From the NCBI RefSeq assembly GCF_008065375.1, contig NZ_VJYI01000029.1, positions 61,151 through 125,150 of the forward strand: a stretch of DNA of 64,000 bases, read 5' to 3'. The stretch comes from Nonomuraea sp. SYSU D8015. GTDB taxonomy: Bacteria > Actinomycetota > Actinomycetes > Streptosporangiales > Streptosporangiaceae. Below are positions 9,091-17,078 of the stretch, one piece after another. The notes below the pieces were generated by a model, which was not told the origin of the DNA, made no database searches, and worked only from the letters and a program-made list of their open reading frames with translations. Each line of letters opens with the position of its first letter. Within the stretch, counting starts at the first letter, position 1. Made by a program: the position numbers and the translations under genes.

Positions 9091-10920
9091 GTGCGCACTC
9101 AGCCTGGCCAGACCGACCCCGCGTTGATCCGCAACTTCTGCATCATCGCGCACATCGACCATGGCAAGTCGACCCTTGCCGACCGGATGCTGCAGATCAC
9201 CGGCGTGGTCGACGACCGCTCCATGCGCGCTCAATATCTCGACAGGATGGACATCGAGCGCGAGCGCGGCATCACGATCAAGTCGCAGGCCGTGCGGCTG
9301 CCATGGGACGGCCACGTGCTCAACATGATCGACACGCCGGGGCACGTCGACTTCACCTACGAGGTGTCGCGATCGCTGCAGGCGTGCGAGGGCGCCATCC
9401 TGCTGGTCGACGCGGCCCAGGGCATCGAGGCGCAGACGCTGGCCAACCTCTACCTGGCCATGAACGCCGACCTCCACATCATCCCGGTCCTCAACAAGAT
9501 CGACCTGCCCGCGGCGCAGCCGGAGAAGTTCGCCGAGGAGCTCGCCGGGCTGATCGGCTGCGACCCGTCCGACGTGCTCAAGGTCTCCGGCAAGACCGGA
9601 GAGGGCGTGCGCGAGCTGCTCGACCACGTGGTCCAGACGGTCCCCGCGCCGGTCGGCAACGCGGACACGGCCGCCCGGGCGCTGATCTTCGACTCGGTCT
9701 ACGACACCTACCGCGGCGTGGTGACGTACGTCCGGGTCATCGACGGGCACCTCGGCAAGCGCGAGCGCATCCTGATGATGTCCACCATGGCCACCCACGA
9801 GACGCTGGAGATCGGCGTCATCTCGCCCGAGCCCAAGGTCTCCGACCGGGGCCTCGGCGTGGGCGAGGTGGGCTACCTCATCACCGGCGTCAAGGACGTG
9901 CGCCAGTCGCGGGTCGGTGACACCGTCACCTCGGCGGCCAAGCCGGCCGGCGAGATGCTGGCGGGCTACGAGCATCCGAAGCCGATGGTGTTCTCCGGGC
10001 TCTATCCGATCGACGGCGACGAATACCCCGAGCTGCGCGAGGCGCTCGACAAGCTCCAGCTCAACGACGCCGCGCTCGTCTACGAGCCGGAGACCTCGGC
10101 CGCGCTCGGGTTCGGCTTCCGCGTCGGCTTCCTGGGGCTGCTCCACATGGAGATCGTGCGCGAGCGGCTGGAGCGGGAGTTCGGCCTGTCGCTGATCTCG
10201 ACCGCGCCCAACGTCGTCTACCGCGTGGTCATGGAGGACGGCAAGGAGCTCACGGTCACCAACCCGTCGGAGTTCCCGACGGGCGGCAAGATCGCGCAGG
10301 TCTTCGAGCCGGTCACCAAGTCCACGATCCTGGCCCCGGCCGAGTTCATCGGCGCGATCATGGAGATCTGCCAGGGGCGGCGCGGCCAGCTGCTCGGCAT
10401 GGACTACCTGTCGGAAGACCGTGTCGAGATCCGCTACACGCTGCCGCTCGGTGAGATCATCTTCGACTTCTTCGACCAGCTCAAGTCGCGCACCCGGGGC
10501 TATGCCTCGCTCGACTACGAGCCGGCGGGCGAGCAGGAGGCCGACCTGGTCAAGGTCGACATCCTGCTGCAGGGCGAGCCCGTCGACGCGTTCAGCGCGA
10601 TCGTCCACAAGGAGAAGGCATACTCCTACGGCGTCGACATGGCGAAGAAGCTGCGCGAGCTGATCCCGCGGCAGCAGTTCGAGGTGCCGATCCAGGCCGC
10701 GATCGGCGCCAGGGTCATCGCCCGCGAGAACATCCGCGCCATCCGCAAGGACGTCCTGGCCAAGTGCTACGGCGGTGACATCTCCCGTAAGCGCAAGCTG
10801 CTGGAGAAGCAGAAGGAAGGCAAGAAGCGGATGAAGATGGTCGGCCGCGTCGAGGTGCCCCAGGAGGCCTTCGTCGCCGCGCTGTCCACCGACTCCAGCG
10901 CCGACAAGGCCAAGAAGTAG
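9091..10920 (+). CDS. lepA: Elongation factor 4 (translational GTPase LepA)
   Basis: A 609-residue GTPase with RNFCIIAHIDHGKSTLADRM (G1), switch region ERERGITIKSQ, DTPGHVDF (G3) and NKIDLP (G4). It ends in the basic LepA tail (RKRKLLEKQKEGKKRMK). EF4 binds the ribosome and acts in translation under stress or in ribosome maturation. GTG 9091 is preferred because it places RTQPGQTDPALIRNFC where actinobacterial homologues begin. In-frame starts further upstream (TTG 9061, ATG 9016) are possible, and the last overlaps the divergent gene. No strong ribosome site marks the choice. Confidence 0.95.
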   Translation: MRTQPGQTDPALIRNFCIIAHIDHGKSTLADRMLQITGVVDDRSMRAQYLDRMDIERERGITIKSQAVRLPWDGHVLNMIDTPGHVDFTYEVSRSLQACEGAILLVDAAQGIEAQTLANLYLAMNADLHIIPVLNKIDLPAAQPEKFAEELAGLIGCDPSDVLKVSGKTGEGVRELLDHVVQTVPAPVGNADTAARALIFDSVYDTYRGVVTYVRVIDGHLGKRERILMMSTMATHETLEIGVISPEPKVSDRGLGVGEVGYLITGVKDVRQSRVGDTVTSAAKPAGEMLAGYEHPKPMVFSGLYPIDGDEYPELREALDKLQLNDAALVYEPETSAALGFGFRVGFLGLLHMEIVRERLEREFGLSLISTAPNVVYRVVMEDGKELTVTNPSEFPTGGKIAQVFEPVTKSTILAPAEFIGAIMEICQGRRGQLLGMDYLSEDRVEIRYTLPLGEIIFDFFDQLKSRTRGYASLDYEPAGEQEADLVKVDILLQGEPVDAFSAIVHKEKAYSYGVDMAKKLRELIPRQQFEVPIQAAIGARVIARENIRAIRKDVLAKCYGGDISRKRKLLEKQKEGKKRMKMVGRVEVPQEAFVAALSTDSSADKAKK

Positions 10921-10923
10921 CGT

Positions 10924-11340
10924 TCAGAGCCCCAGCACGGCCGGCGTCCGCGCGAGCGAGCGCCAGCGCGCCTTGGGGTCGTCGAGCAGGCGGCGGGCAC
11001 GGAGGTCCATCAGCCCGCCGACGCCGGTCATCTCGGCCGCGAGCTCGCCGTCCGCGCGCCTGAACTCCTGCCTGACCCGGAACGTCCGCCCCTCGCCCCA
11101 CTCGAACACGCACGTCACGTCGACCTCGTCGCCGCCGCGCAGCTCCCGGTGGTAGCGGATCGTGTTCTCCAGGGTGACGGGGCCGATGCCGCCGCTCAGC
11201 AGGTCGTCGACGGAGATGCCCGCGGCCCGCAGGCATTCCCAGCGGGCGTGGTCGCCGTACTGGTGGTAGACGGCGTTGTTGACGTGGCCCTGCGCGTCGA
11301 GCTCGTAGCCGCGTACGGCGATGCGCACCGAGAACGTCAT
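10924..11340 (-). CDS. Acyl-CoA thioesterase, hotdog fold (4HBT)
   Basis: A 138-residue protein with MTFSVRIAVRGYELDAQGHV followed by NNAVYHQYGDHARWE. This matches the YbgC/FadM thioesterase pattern (Y/F-x-D-x-x-GHVNN-x-x-Y), with an Asp early in the active loop (YELDAQGHVNN). Such enzymes hydrolyse acyl-CoA thioesters. ATG 11340 overlaps the stop of the upstream small gene by ATGA, so the two are probably co-transcribed. The gene ends three bases after lepA's stop and is convergent with it. The chain length of the substrate cannot be told. Confidence 0.85.
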   Translation of the reverse strand: MTFSVRIAVRGYELDAQGHVNNAVYHQYGDHARWECLRAAGISVDDLLSGGIGPVTLENTIRYHRELRGGDEVDVTCVFEWGEGRTFRVRQEFRRADGELAAEMTGVGGLMDLRARRLLDDPKARWRSLARTPAVLGL

Positions 11341-11633
11341 GATCGGTCCTCCAGCCAGGCGTGTGACTTGGCGGTGAGGTAGCGCAGGCCGTCGTCGCCG
11401 ATCTCCACCCATTCGCCGCGCGCCCATCCGCCCGTGGTCTGCGGGGCGAACCCGTTCCTCTGGAACAGCTCGGACGCCTCCTTCTGGGTGAGCCCGCGCC
11501 GTCCCCACTCCCGGATGACGCGTGCCGTCCGCTCGTCCTCGCCGGCCTCCGCCTGCTCGCCGAGCGCGCCCGCCAGCTCCTCCAGCCCGCGCGCGAGGAG
11601 CCGCAGCGCCGCCTGGATCTTCGGTACGTCCAT
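11337..11633 (-). CDS. Small putative helix-turn-helix protein
   Basis: A 98-residue protein. The N-terminal half (IQAALRLLARGLEELAGALG) is probably an amphipathic helix. The C-terminal half contains GLTQKEASELFQRNGFAPQT, helix-turn-helix-like in spacing, followed by GGWARGEWVE. I do not recognise a named family. ATG 11633 is preferred because GGAG lies six bases upstream; an ATG at 11645 is the alternative. It is coupled to the thioesterase gene (ATGA). An ATCGAT inverted repeat lies just upstream between this gene and the divergent acetyltransferase gene, so autoregulation is an attractive inference. DNA binding is not proven. Confidence 0.6.
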   Translation of the reverse strand: MDVPKIQAALRLLARGLEELAGALGEQAEAGEDERTARVIREWGRRGLTQKEASELFQRNGFAPQTTGGWARGEWVEIGDDGLRYLTAKSHAWLEDRS

Positions 11634-11650
11634 CTGCCGCTCCATCGCTC

Positions 11651-11680
11651 TATCGATTGGTAGCGATTGCCTATCGATCG
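11651..11680. promoter_or_regulatory. ATCGAT inverted repeat, candidate operator
   Basis: ATCGATTGG (from 11652) and CCTATCGAT (to 11678) are inverted copies, with one mismatch, around a nine-base spacer (TAGCGATTG). The element sits in the 66-bp gap between the divergent HTH-like and acetyltransferase genes. Position and symmetry suit an operator that controls one or both genes. No experimental match is known to me. Confidence 0.45.
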
Positions 11681-11699
11681 TAACGGCTACGCTGAAGGC

Positions 11700-12191
11700 A
11701 TGGAAGTGGTGCAAACGGCGCGAATGCTTCTATCTCGCGTCACGCCCGGCGACCTGGCGGCCGTGCACGAGCTTCACTCCGATCCGCGTACGAGCGTGTA
11801 CAATCCCTCCGGCCCTTCCCCCGACCTGACGTCCAGCCGGGCCATGCTGGATCTGTGGCTGGCCGACTGGGCCGAGCGCGGGCTCGGCTACTGGGCGGTG
11901 CGGCTGCTGGGGGAGCAGGAGGTGATCGGCTTCGGCGGCCTGCGCCACGCCGTCGTCGACGGTGACCAGGTGCTGAACCTCTACTACCGGTTCCGGCCGT
12001 CCGCATGGGGGAACGGGTACGCGCTCGAGCTGGTCGAGACGGCGCTGCGGCTCGGCAAAGGGCTCGGGCCGATCGTCGCGGTGATCCGCGACGTCAACGC
12101 GCCGTCACGAAAGGTGGCGGAGCGGGCGGGCATGCGGAAAGACCGCACGATCCCGTACGGGGGAGTGCCGAGCGACGTGTACGTCGCCTGA
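11700..12191 (+). CDS. GNAT-family N-acetyltransferase (RimJ/RimL-like)
   Basis: A 163-residue protein starting MEVVQTARMLLSRVTPGDLA, the usual opening of RimJ/RimL acetyltransferases. It continues with YWAVRLLGEQEVIGFGGL and LNLYYRFRPSAWGNGYALEL, where the acetyl-CoA pyrophosphate loop (Q/R-x-x-G-x-G/A) appears as SAWGNGYA, and then IRDVNAPSRKVAERAGM. ATG 11700 gives the family start; GAAGG lies very close upstream. The substrate, protein or small molecule, is not evident. It is divergent from the small HTH-like gene and shares the ATCGAT element. Confidence 0.85.
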   Translation: MEVVQTARMLLSRVTPGDLAAVHELHSDPRTSVYNPSGPSPDLTSSRAMLDLWLADWAERGLGYWAVRLLGEQEVIGFGGLRHAVVDGDQVLNLYYRFRPSAWGNGYALELVETALRLGKGLGPIVAVIRDVNAPSRKVAERAGMRKDRTIPYGGVPSDVYVA

Positions 12192-12205
12192 AACGGCGCC
12201 TCAGC

Positions 12206-12246
12206 GGCCTGTGGAGGGCTCTCAGGGGCCTGTGGAGGGCTCTCAG
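12206..12246. repeat. Two-copy 20-bp tandem repeat
   Basis: GGCCTGTGGAGGGCTCTCAG occurs at 12206-12225 and again, identical, at 12227-12246, a 21-bp period. The second copy contains the stop codon of the convergent permease gene (TGA on the minus strand at 12243-12245). It is a small local duplication between two convergent genes, with no evident function. Confidence 0.85.
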
Positions 12247-13754
12247 CCGCCCGCGCGCCCTTTCGCCCGCCACACATAGCCGGCCGGCACCGCCAGGCCG
12301 GTCACGGCCTGGGCCGCCAGGAACGCCCCCATCTCGGCAGAGGGAGCGGTGAGCGCGATCGCGGCAGGCAGGCACCCGATCAGCGCCAGGTCCACGCCCG
12401 TGGCCGCCCAGAGCACCGGCCCGAGCGGGATCGCCCCGCCGGCCGTCTCGATGACGGGGAGCGAATGGTCGACCGGACTCCGCCTGACCATCCGAAGGGC
12501 ACCCGCCGCAAGAGCAGGCGCGACCAACGGCCCGAACAGCCACCACGACTCGGAGCCCGCTCCGATCCCCGCCCCGGTTCCCGCCAGAGTCAGGCCGGCC
12601 AGCGCCATCGTCGTCCATGCGCCGCTCAGCAACGCGGGCAGCAGGGCGCGGGCCGCCAGTGCCGGGCGGCGGCCCACGCCGATCAGCCTGGCCAGGGCGG
12701 GGTTGTCGCCGTCGCGGCGGGCGCCCGACGTGCTCGCCGCCGCCACCGCCAGCCCGCCCACGAGCACGGCCGCCCCGAGGGCCGCCGGAGAGCCGCCTGC
12801 CTGGGCCAGCACGGCGGGAAGCGCGACGGCCGCGAACATGGTCGCCAGCCGCCCCGGCCTCCGGGCCAGGCGGCGCCAGTCCTGCCAGGCCAGAGCGAAG
12901 GGCGCGGGCAACGACGGCCACCGCCGGGAGGTGAGCTTCCTGGCCCGCCAGTGGTTGTCCTCGGCGATCCACGTGAACCCCCCGGGATCGACGCCGGCGG
13001 CCGCGCTCGCCACGTGTCCCGCCCGGGTCGAGGCCGTCACGAGGACGGGAGCGGGGATCTTGTCGAGGGATGCCCACGCCTGGCGTACCAGCAAGGCCGA
13101 GACCAGGGCGGCGCCGGAGGCGGCGGCCGCCACCGCGGGCAGGGGCGCGCTCGCGGCGATGGCCAGCACCGTGCGGAGTTGCCCGCTCACGGCCACCACC
13201 GCCAGCACCAGCAGCGCGGCCATCGCGGCGGTCAGCCACACCTGCCAGGACTGGGACGCCTGCCCGAGCACGGCCAGCGCCATCCCGCCCACGCTCGCCG
13301 AGACGCCCAGCACCAGCGCACCGAGCAGCCGCCACACGAGCCGGTCCGGCGCGCCGAGCACCGCCAGCATCCCCAGCCCGAGCACCGCCCCCGCCACGAC
13401 GGCGACCAGGACGAGCGCCCGTCCGGTCCGTCCGAGCAGACGCCGCCGATCCAGCGGCGACAGCAGCAGCCAGGACGCGTCGGGGGCGGACAACATCACA
13501 GGCCCGGCGGCCCGGGCCGCCGCCAGGAAGCCGGTCAAAGCCATCGCGATCAGCGCCACCCCCGCGCCCATGCGCGCGGGATCGGCGGGCCCGGCCAGCC
13601 CCGCCAGCACGCCGGAGAGCGGGTCGCCGAGCACGGCGAGGAACATCGCGACGCAGAAGGCGGTCACGTAGCGGTCGACGGCGCTGGAGCGCGTACGGCT
13701 GCGCGAGCGCACGAAGGCCCGCACCGAACGCACGCTGATCTCGGACTCGGTCAT
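12243..13754 (-). CDS. DUF6297-like ABC transporter membrane protein
   Basis: A 503-residue, very hydrophobic Ala/Leu/Val-rich protein starting MTESEISVRSVRAFVRSRSR. It has roughly ten or more predicted membrane segments (for example VTAFCVAMFLAVLGDPLSG and ALVLVAVVAGAVLGLGMLAV) and a cytoplasmic loop in the middle. It resembles the actinobacterial DUF6297 proteins usually encoded beside a single ABC ATPase, as here with the ATPase ending at 13993. ATG 13754 overlaps the stop of a small reading frame (ATGA). The pair is probably an exporter or a membrane-remodelling ABC system; the substrate is unknown. Confidence 0.7.
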   Translation of the reverse strand: MTESEISVRSVRAFVRSRSRTRSSAVDRYVTAFCVAMFLAVLGDPLSGVLAGLAGPADPARMGAGVALIAMALTGFLAAARAAGPVMLSAPDASWLLLSPLDRRRLLGRTGRALVLVAVVAGAVLGLGMLAVLGAPDRLVWRLLGALVLGVSASVGGMALAVLGQASQSWQVWLTAAMAALLVLAVVAVSGQLRTVLAIAASAPLPAVAAAASGAALVSALLVRQAWASLDKIPAPVLVTASTRAGHVASAAAGVDPGGFTWIAEDNHWRARKLTSRRWPSLPAPFALAWQDWRRLARRPGRLATMFAAVALPAVLAQAGGSPAALGAAVLVGGLAVAAASTSGARRDGDNPALARLIGVGRRPALAARALLPALLSGAWTTMALAGLTLAGTGAGIGAGSESWWLFGPLVAPALAAGALRMVRRSPVDHSLPVIETAGGAIPLGPVLWAATGVDLALIGCLPAAIALTAPSAEMGAFLAAQAVTGLAVPAGYVWRAKGRAGG

Positions 13755-13996
13755 CCCCTGGCCTCCGATCCCGACGCGCTGCCGGCGGCTCGCCCGTGCC
13801 CCCGCGGCAGTCGGCGGGTTCGGCCGGGGGTGTTCGCACCCTGCCGTGATCGACGCTCTGCCGATGACGCCCTCAGGCCTCGCCGGAGCCGATGGGCCGG
13901 GCTGCCTTCGACACGTCCAGGCGTCATCGGCGTGCCGTCCTTCGTGAGGATCCGTCCAGCGGGCTGCCGCAGCCCGATCTCGGAGGTCCCGGTCAT
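13751..13996 (-). CDS. Possible 81-residue coupled small protein
   Basis: The gap between the ATPase and its permease is spanned exactly by one reading frame. Its ATG (13996) overlaps the ATPase stop by ATGA, and its TGA (13751-13753) overlaps the permease ATG by ATGA. The first residues (MTGTSEIGLRQPAGRILTKD) look plausible. The remainder is Arg/Gly/Ser-rich, and its third-position GC (roughly three quarters by my count) is lower than in neighbouring genes. It may be a real coupled peptide, a degraded segment that still serves translational coupling, or chance. No family is recognised. Confidence 0.3.
   Translation of the reverse strand: MTGTSEIGLRQPAGRILTKDGTPMTPGRVEGSPAHRLRRGLRASSAERRSRQGANTPGRTRRLPRGHGRAAGSASGSEARG
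13860..13931. repeat. 12-bp inverted repeat with 48-bp spacer
   Basis: GCCGATGACGCC at 13860-13871 is matched by its exact complement GGCGTCATCGGC at 13920-13931. The two arms could form a long-range stem in the transcript between the ATPase and the permease. No T-run follows, so a processing or attenuating structure is more likely than a terminator. Confidence 0.5.
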
Positions 13997-14619
13997 GCGG
14001 CCACACCCGGCGAAGGCGCGATCCGGCGGGCGCGGGCGGCCAGGCCCGGGTCGTGGGTGGCCATGAGCACCGTGCCGCCCTCATCGGTGTACGCGTCGAG
14101 GAGGTCGGCCAGCCGGGCGCGGAAATCGGCGTCCAGGCCGCGCTCCGGCTCGTCGAGCAGCAGCAACGTGCTGGGCCTGAGCAGGGCGGCGGCCAGCGAG
14201 AGGCGCTGGCGCTGGCCGGTGGACAGGTTCAGCGGCGCCGCGTCCGCCCGCTCCGCCAGGGCGAACACGTCCAACGCCGCCTCGACCGTCATGCGAGCCT
14301 CGGGGTGCACGGCCGCCATCAACTCCAGGTGTTCGCGCGCGGTGAGCCCCGGATACCAAGCCGGCTCGTCGGCCAGGAACGCGACCCGGCGCCAGAAGGG
14401 GCCGTCGTCGGCCGGTGGCTCGCCGAACACCCGCACCTCGCCCGAGGCGGCGGGCTGGAGCCCGGCGAGGCAGCGCAGCAGCGTCGACTTGCCGGATCCA
14501 TTGGGGCCGACCACGGCCACGGTCTCGCCGGCGCACACGGTCAGATTCATCCCCTGGAGCACGGGGTTGCCGCCGAGCTCGACCGTGAGGTCCTCAACGT
14601 TGATGATCAAGTCGTACAC
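13993..14619 (-). CDS. ABC transporter ATP-binding protein
   Basis: A 208-residue ATPase with Walker A VGPNGSGKSTLLRCLAGL, signature LSTGQRQRLSLAAALL, Walker B LLLLDEPERGLD and switch His MATHDP. GTG 14619 (VYDLIINVEDLTVELGGNPV) starts the nucleotide-binding fold at the customary distance before Walker A; the longer frame upstream has a non-coding composition. It is first in the pair with the DUF6297-like membrane protein. Short ATPases of this CcmA-like kind usually serve a separate permease. Confidence 0.85.
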   Translation of the reverse strand: MYDLIINVEDLTVELGGNPVLQGMNLTVCAGETVAVVGPNGSGKSTLLRCLAGLQPAASGEVRVFGEPPADDGPFWRRVAFLADEPAWYPGLTAREHLELMAAVHPEARMTVEAALDVFALAERADAAPLNLSTGQRQRLSLAAALLRPSTLLLLDEPERGLDADFRARLADLLDAYTDEGGTVLMATHDPGLAARARRIAPSPGVAA

Positions 14620-14736
14620 CGTTCGAGTGTAACGAGCCGGGCCCGCCCGGCGCGCGCGAGTCCCGTGCGTGCAAGGGATTCTGTCGGTGGCGTCGTCTAC
14701 CTTCTCTTCCGAACACCTGTGCGACTGGAGGGTGAC

Positions 14737-15045
14737 GTGATTGCTTCTGAGCGATTCGAGCGTGCCGCGGTGCTGGGGGTCGCTGTTGCCGAGGAGGCCA
14801 GGCGCCTGCTGAGGCGCCACCTGGACGCGGCCGGCGAGGAGGGGGATGACGGCACGGTGCTGGTCGACGTGCCCTATCCGGACGCCGCGGTCGTCACCGC
14901 ACTGCTGGACGTGGCGGCCGAGTGTTTCGGCGAACGGGGTGACTCGGTCGAGGAGATCCGGCAGGCGGCGTTGGAGGCGTTGTTAGAGCTCGCCGGGTTC
15001 GACGATGAGTCCCAGCTCAATTCGGGCGAAGTGCGGGGCCGATAA
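14737..15045 (+). CDS. Conserved hypothetical protein, acidic, 102 residues
   Basis: A small acidic protein starting at GTG 14737 with ribosome site GGAGGG seven bases upstream. Notable stretches are AAVLGVAVAEEARRLLRRHL, TVLVDVPYPDAAVVTALLDV and GDSVEEIRQAALEALLELAG. It looks helical and soluble, with no signal peptide or membrane segment. I do not recognise the family. It is divergent from the ATPase gene and 41 bases upstream of the MOSC gene on the same strand, so they may be co-transcribed. Confidence 0.6.
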   Translation: MIASERFERAAVLGVAVAEEARRLLRRHLDAAGEEGDDGTVLVDVPYPDAAVVTALLDVAAECFGERGDSVEEIRQAALEALLELAGFDDESQLNSGEVRGR

Positions 15046-15086
15046 AGGTGTCGCTGAGCGAAGTGGTGCTCGGCTACCGTCCAAAT

Positions 15087-15725
15087 ATGCGCATTCTCTC
15101 CGTAAACGTGGGCAAAACGGTCGTTGCTGAGTGGGCCGGGAAGATGGGGCGTACGGCGATCGACAAGCAGGCGGTCACGCATCGCGTGGAGGTGCACGCC
15201 AACGGGCTGGCCGGTGACGAGCGCGCCGACAAGGAAAACCACGGCGCTCCCGACCACGCCGTCTACTCCTACGCCCGCGAAGACTACGAGTGGTGGGAGG
15301 GCGAGCTCGGGGAGGGCCTGCGCAACGGCCGGTTCGGAGAAAACCTCACGACCTCCGGCGTCGACGTCAACGGGGCCATGATCGGCGAGCGGTGGCGGGT
15401 GGGCAGCGCCGTGCTGGAGGTCACCGGGCCCCGCACGCCGTGCGTGGTGTTCCGCAACTGGATGGACAGGCCGGGATGGGTGAAGCGGTTCACCGGTGCC
15501 GCGCGTCCGGGGGCCTACCTGCGGGTGGTCGAGCTGGGCGAGCTGGGCGCCGGCGACGAGGTGGAGATCGTCTCGCGGCCCGAGGCCGGCGTGACGGTGG
15601 CCGACTGGTTCCGGGCCCGCCACGGGGACAGGGACGCGCTGCGCCGGATCCTCGCCGTCCCCGGGCATGACCGCCGATGGGACGAGATGGCCGAGAAGGT
15701 GCTCGGCGTGGAGGCGGCCGGGTAG
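15087..15725 (+). CDS. MOSC domain-containing protein (YiiM-like)
   Basis: A 212-residue protein with the MOSC signature elements: an early RILSVNVGK, NGLAGDERADKENHG, AVYSYAREDYEWWEGELG, FGENLTTSGVDVNGAMIGER and GPRTPCVVFRNWM, where the conserved Cys lies. MOSC domains bind molybdopterin or pyridoxal cofactors and act in sulphur-carrier or detoxifying reductions (YiiM with hydroxylaminopurines). ATG 15087 begins MRILSVNVGK as in homologues; a GTG at 15048 is possible. The stop codon lies inside the terminator hairpin downstream. Confidence 0.88.
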   Translation: MRILSVNVGKTVVAEWAGKMGRTAIDKQAVTHRVEVHANGLAGDERADKENHGAPDHAVYSYAREDYEWWEGELGEGLRNGRFGENLTTSGVDVNGAMIGERWRVGSAVLEVTGPRTPCVVFRNWMDRPGWVKRFTGAARPGAYLRVVELGELGAGDEVEIVSRPEAGVTVADWFRARHGDRDALRRILAVPGHDRRWDEMAEKVLGVEAAG

Positions 15726-15747
15726 GGAGGGGGCTCTACCCGGCCGC
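15714..15747. terminator. Stem-loop between convergent MOSC and chitinase genes
   Basis: GCGGCCGGGTAG (15714-15725) and CTACCCGGCCGC (15736-15747) form a perfect 12-bp stem with a 10-base loop. The left arm contains the TAG stop of the MOSC gene, and the chitinase stop lies 18 bases to the right. There is no strong T-run, so it is probably a bidirectional stem-loop terminator of the actinobacterial type. Confidence 0.7.
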
Positions 15748-15765
15748 CGGTTCTCATGCCTGTTC

Positions 15766-17013
15766 TCAGCGCAGGACCGAGTACAACGCCGACGTGAGGG
15801 AGGCGCGGGAGTCGTCCTGGTCGATCGACCACATCATCGACCCGCCCAGCCCTTTGAGCCGGATGTACGCCGCCTTCTGCACCATCACCGCCGGATCGTC
15901 GTACGACCAGAACTCGTTGCCGTCGTAGAGCCACAACGTCCCGGTGCGCAGGTCCCGGTAACGCTTGCCGGGCTTGCTCACCAGGTCCTTGTAGTCCTCG
16001 CTGCCCGGGGCCCACTTGCCGGGGGCGGGCCCGGTGGCGGGCTTGTAGAGGCCGTCGCCGCCCCCGGTGACGCCGGTCCAGCCCTGCCCGTACGCGGGCA
16101 CCCCGACCACGATCTTGCGGGCGGGCGCCCCGCGCGACAAGTAGTCGCGGACGGTCTGGTCGACGCTGTACTTCACCGGGTTCGGGTCGCGCCGGTCGGT
16201 GAACAGGTTGCCGTTGTGCCCGGTCTGCAGCTCCCAGGAGCCGTGCAGGTCGTACCCCTGGACGGTGGCGAAGTCGAGCGCCTGGAACACCCGCCGCACC
16301 TCGAACCCGGCGTCGATCTTGGCGGCCGCGGCCGGCAGGAAGGCGGTGAGCTGCGCCGCCCCCGAGTACGCCTTGAGCTGCGCCCGCAGCTCCTCCACGA
16401 ACAACGTGAAGTTCCGCTTGTCCTCCGGCCGGATGACGTTCCCCTCGGCCCCGGACGAGCCCGGCCACTCCCAGTCCAGGTCGATGCCGTCGAATACGCC
16501 GGCCCCCGCGCCCGGTTCGAGCCCCGGCAGGTTGCCGCGCAGCCAGAGGTCGATGCACGACCGCGCCAGGCCGGCCCGCGACTCGGCGGTGAGCACGGCG
16601 TCGGAGAAGTGCTTCGAGCCGGTCCAGCCGCCCAGCGAGATCAGCACCTTGAGCCCCGGGTGCTTGGCCTTGAGCTTGCGCAGCTGGTTGAGGTTGCCGT
16701 TCAGCGCCTGGCCGGGCGCGTCGGCCACGCCGTCCACGCTCTGCTCGGCCGGCACCGGCCGCTGCCAGTCCGCCCACGGGTCGGCCGAGTAGCAGGAGCC
16801 CTCGGCGTTGACGAACCCGAACGCGTAGTTGAGGTGGGTGAGCTTGGCCGCGGCGCCCGTGGCGTCCACGTCCTTGACGTGGTAGTCGCGGCCGTAGACG
16901 CCCCACTGGATGAAGTACGCGACCCGCTTGAATCCGGTGTGGGCCTCGGCCGGCACGGAGACCGCCGTGAAGCCGAGCAGGAGCGAGAGCGTGATCAGGA
17001 TCTTTCTCTTCAC
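15766..17013 (-). CDS. Secreted chitinase, glycoside hydrolase family 18
   Basis: A 415-residue enzyme. GTG 17013 has GGAG eight bases upstream. Residues 1-24 are a signal peptide (KRK, hydrophobic core, cleavage after PAEA). The barrel shows VLISLGGW (about 123-130), the catalytic signature DGIDLDWE (175-182, Glu182 the proton donor), VQGYDLHG and SMMWSIDQDD. GH18 enzymes cut beta-1,4 N-acetylglucosamine chains outside the cell. No separate chitin-binding domain is visible. A 37-bp palindrome 16 bases upstream of the start is a strong candidate operator. The gene stands alone, downstream of a decayed oxygenase gene. Confidence 0.93.
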   Translation of the reverse strand: MKRKILITLSLLLGFTAVSVPAEAHTGFKRVAYFIQWGVYGRDYHVKDVDATGAAAKLTHLNYAFGFVNAEGSCYSADPWADWQRPVPAEQSVDGVADAPGQALNGNLNQLRKLKAKHPGLKVLISLGGWTGSKHFSDAVLTAESRAGLARSCIDLWLRGNLPGLEPGAGAGVFDGIDLDWEWPGSSGAEGNVIRPEDKRNFTLFVEELRAQLKAYSGAAQLTAFLPAAAAKIDAGFEVRRVFQALDFATVQGYDLHGSWELQTGHNGNLFTDRRDPNPVKYSVDQTVRDYLSRGAPARKIVVGVPAYGQGWTGVTGGGDGLYKPATGPAPGKWAPGSEDYKDLVSKPGKRYRDLRTGTLWLYDGNEFWSYDDPAVMVQKAAYIRLKGLGGSMMWSIDQDDSRASLTSALYSVLR

Positions 17014-17028
17014 GAGTGTCTCCGAGAA

Positions 17029-17065
17029 GCCTCAACTGATAGGAAACTTTCCTATCAGTTGAGGC
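17029..17065. promoter_or_regulatory. 37-bp perfect palindrome at the chitinase promoter
   Basis: Two 18-base arms, starting GCCTCAACTGATAGGAAA and exactly complementary, flank a single central base at 17047. It lies 16 bases upstream of the chitinase start codon. The core TAGGAAA-n-TTTCCTA resembles palindromes that I recall being described upstream of chitosanase and other hydrolase genes in Streptomyces (to be verified). An operator is favoured over a terminator because the core is AT-rich and no T-run follows. Confidence 0.7.
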
Positions 17066-17078
17066 GATCGTAGAGCCC

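Noticed and set aside
12206..12246. Attachment site for an integrated element
   Set aside because: The 20-bp tandem copies are adjacent, not flanking an island, and no integrase is present.
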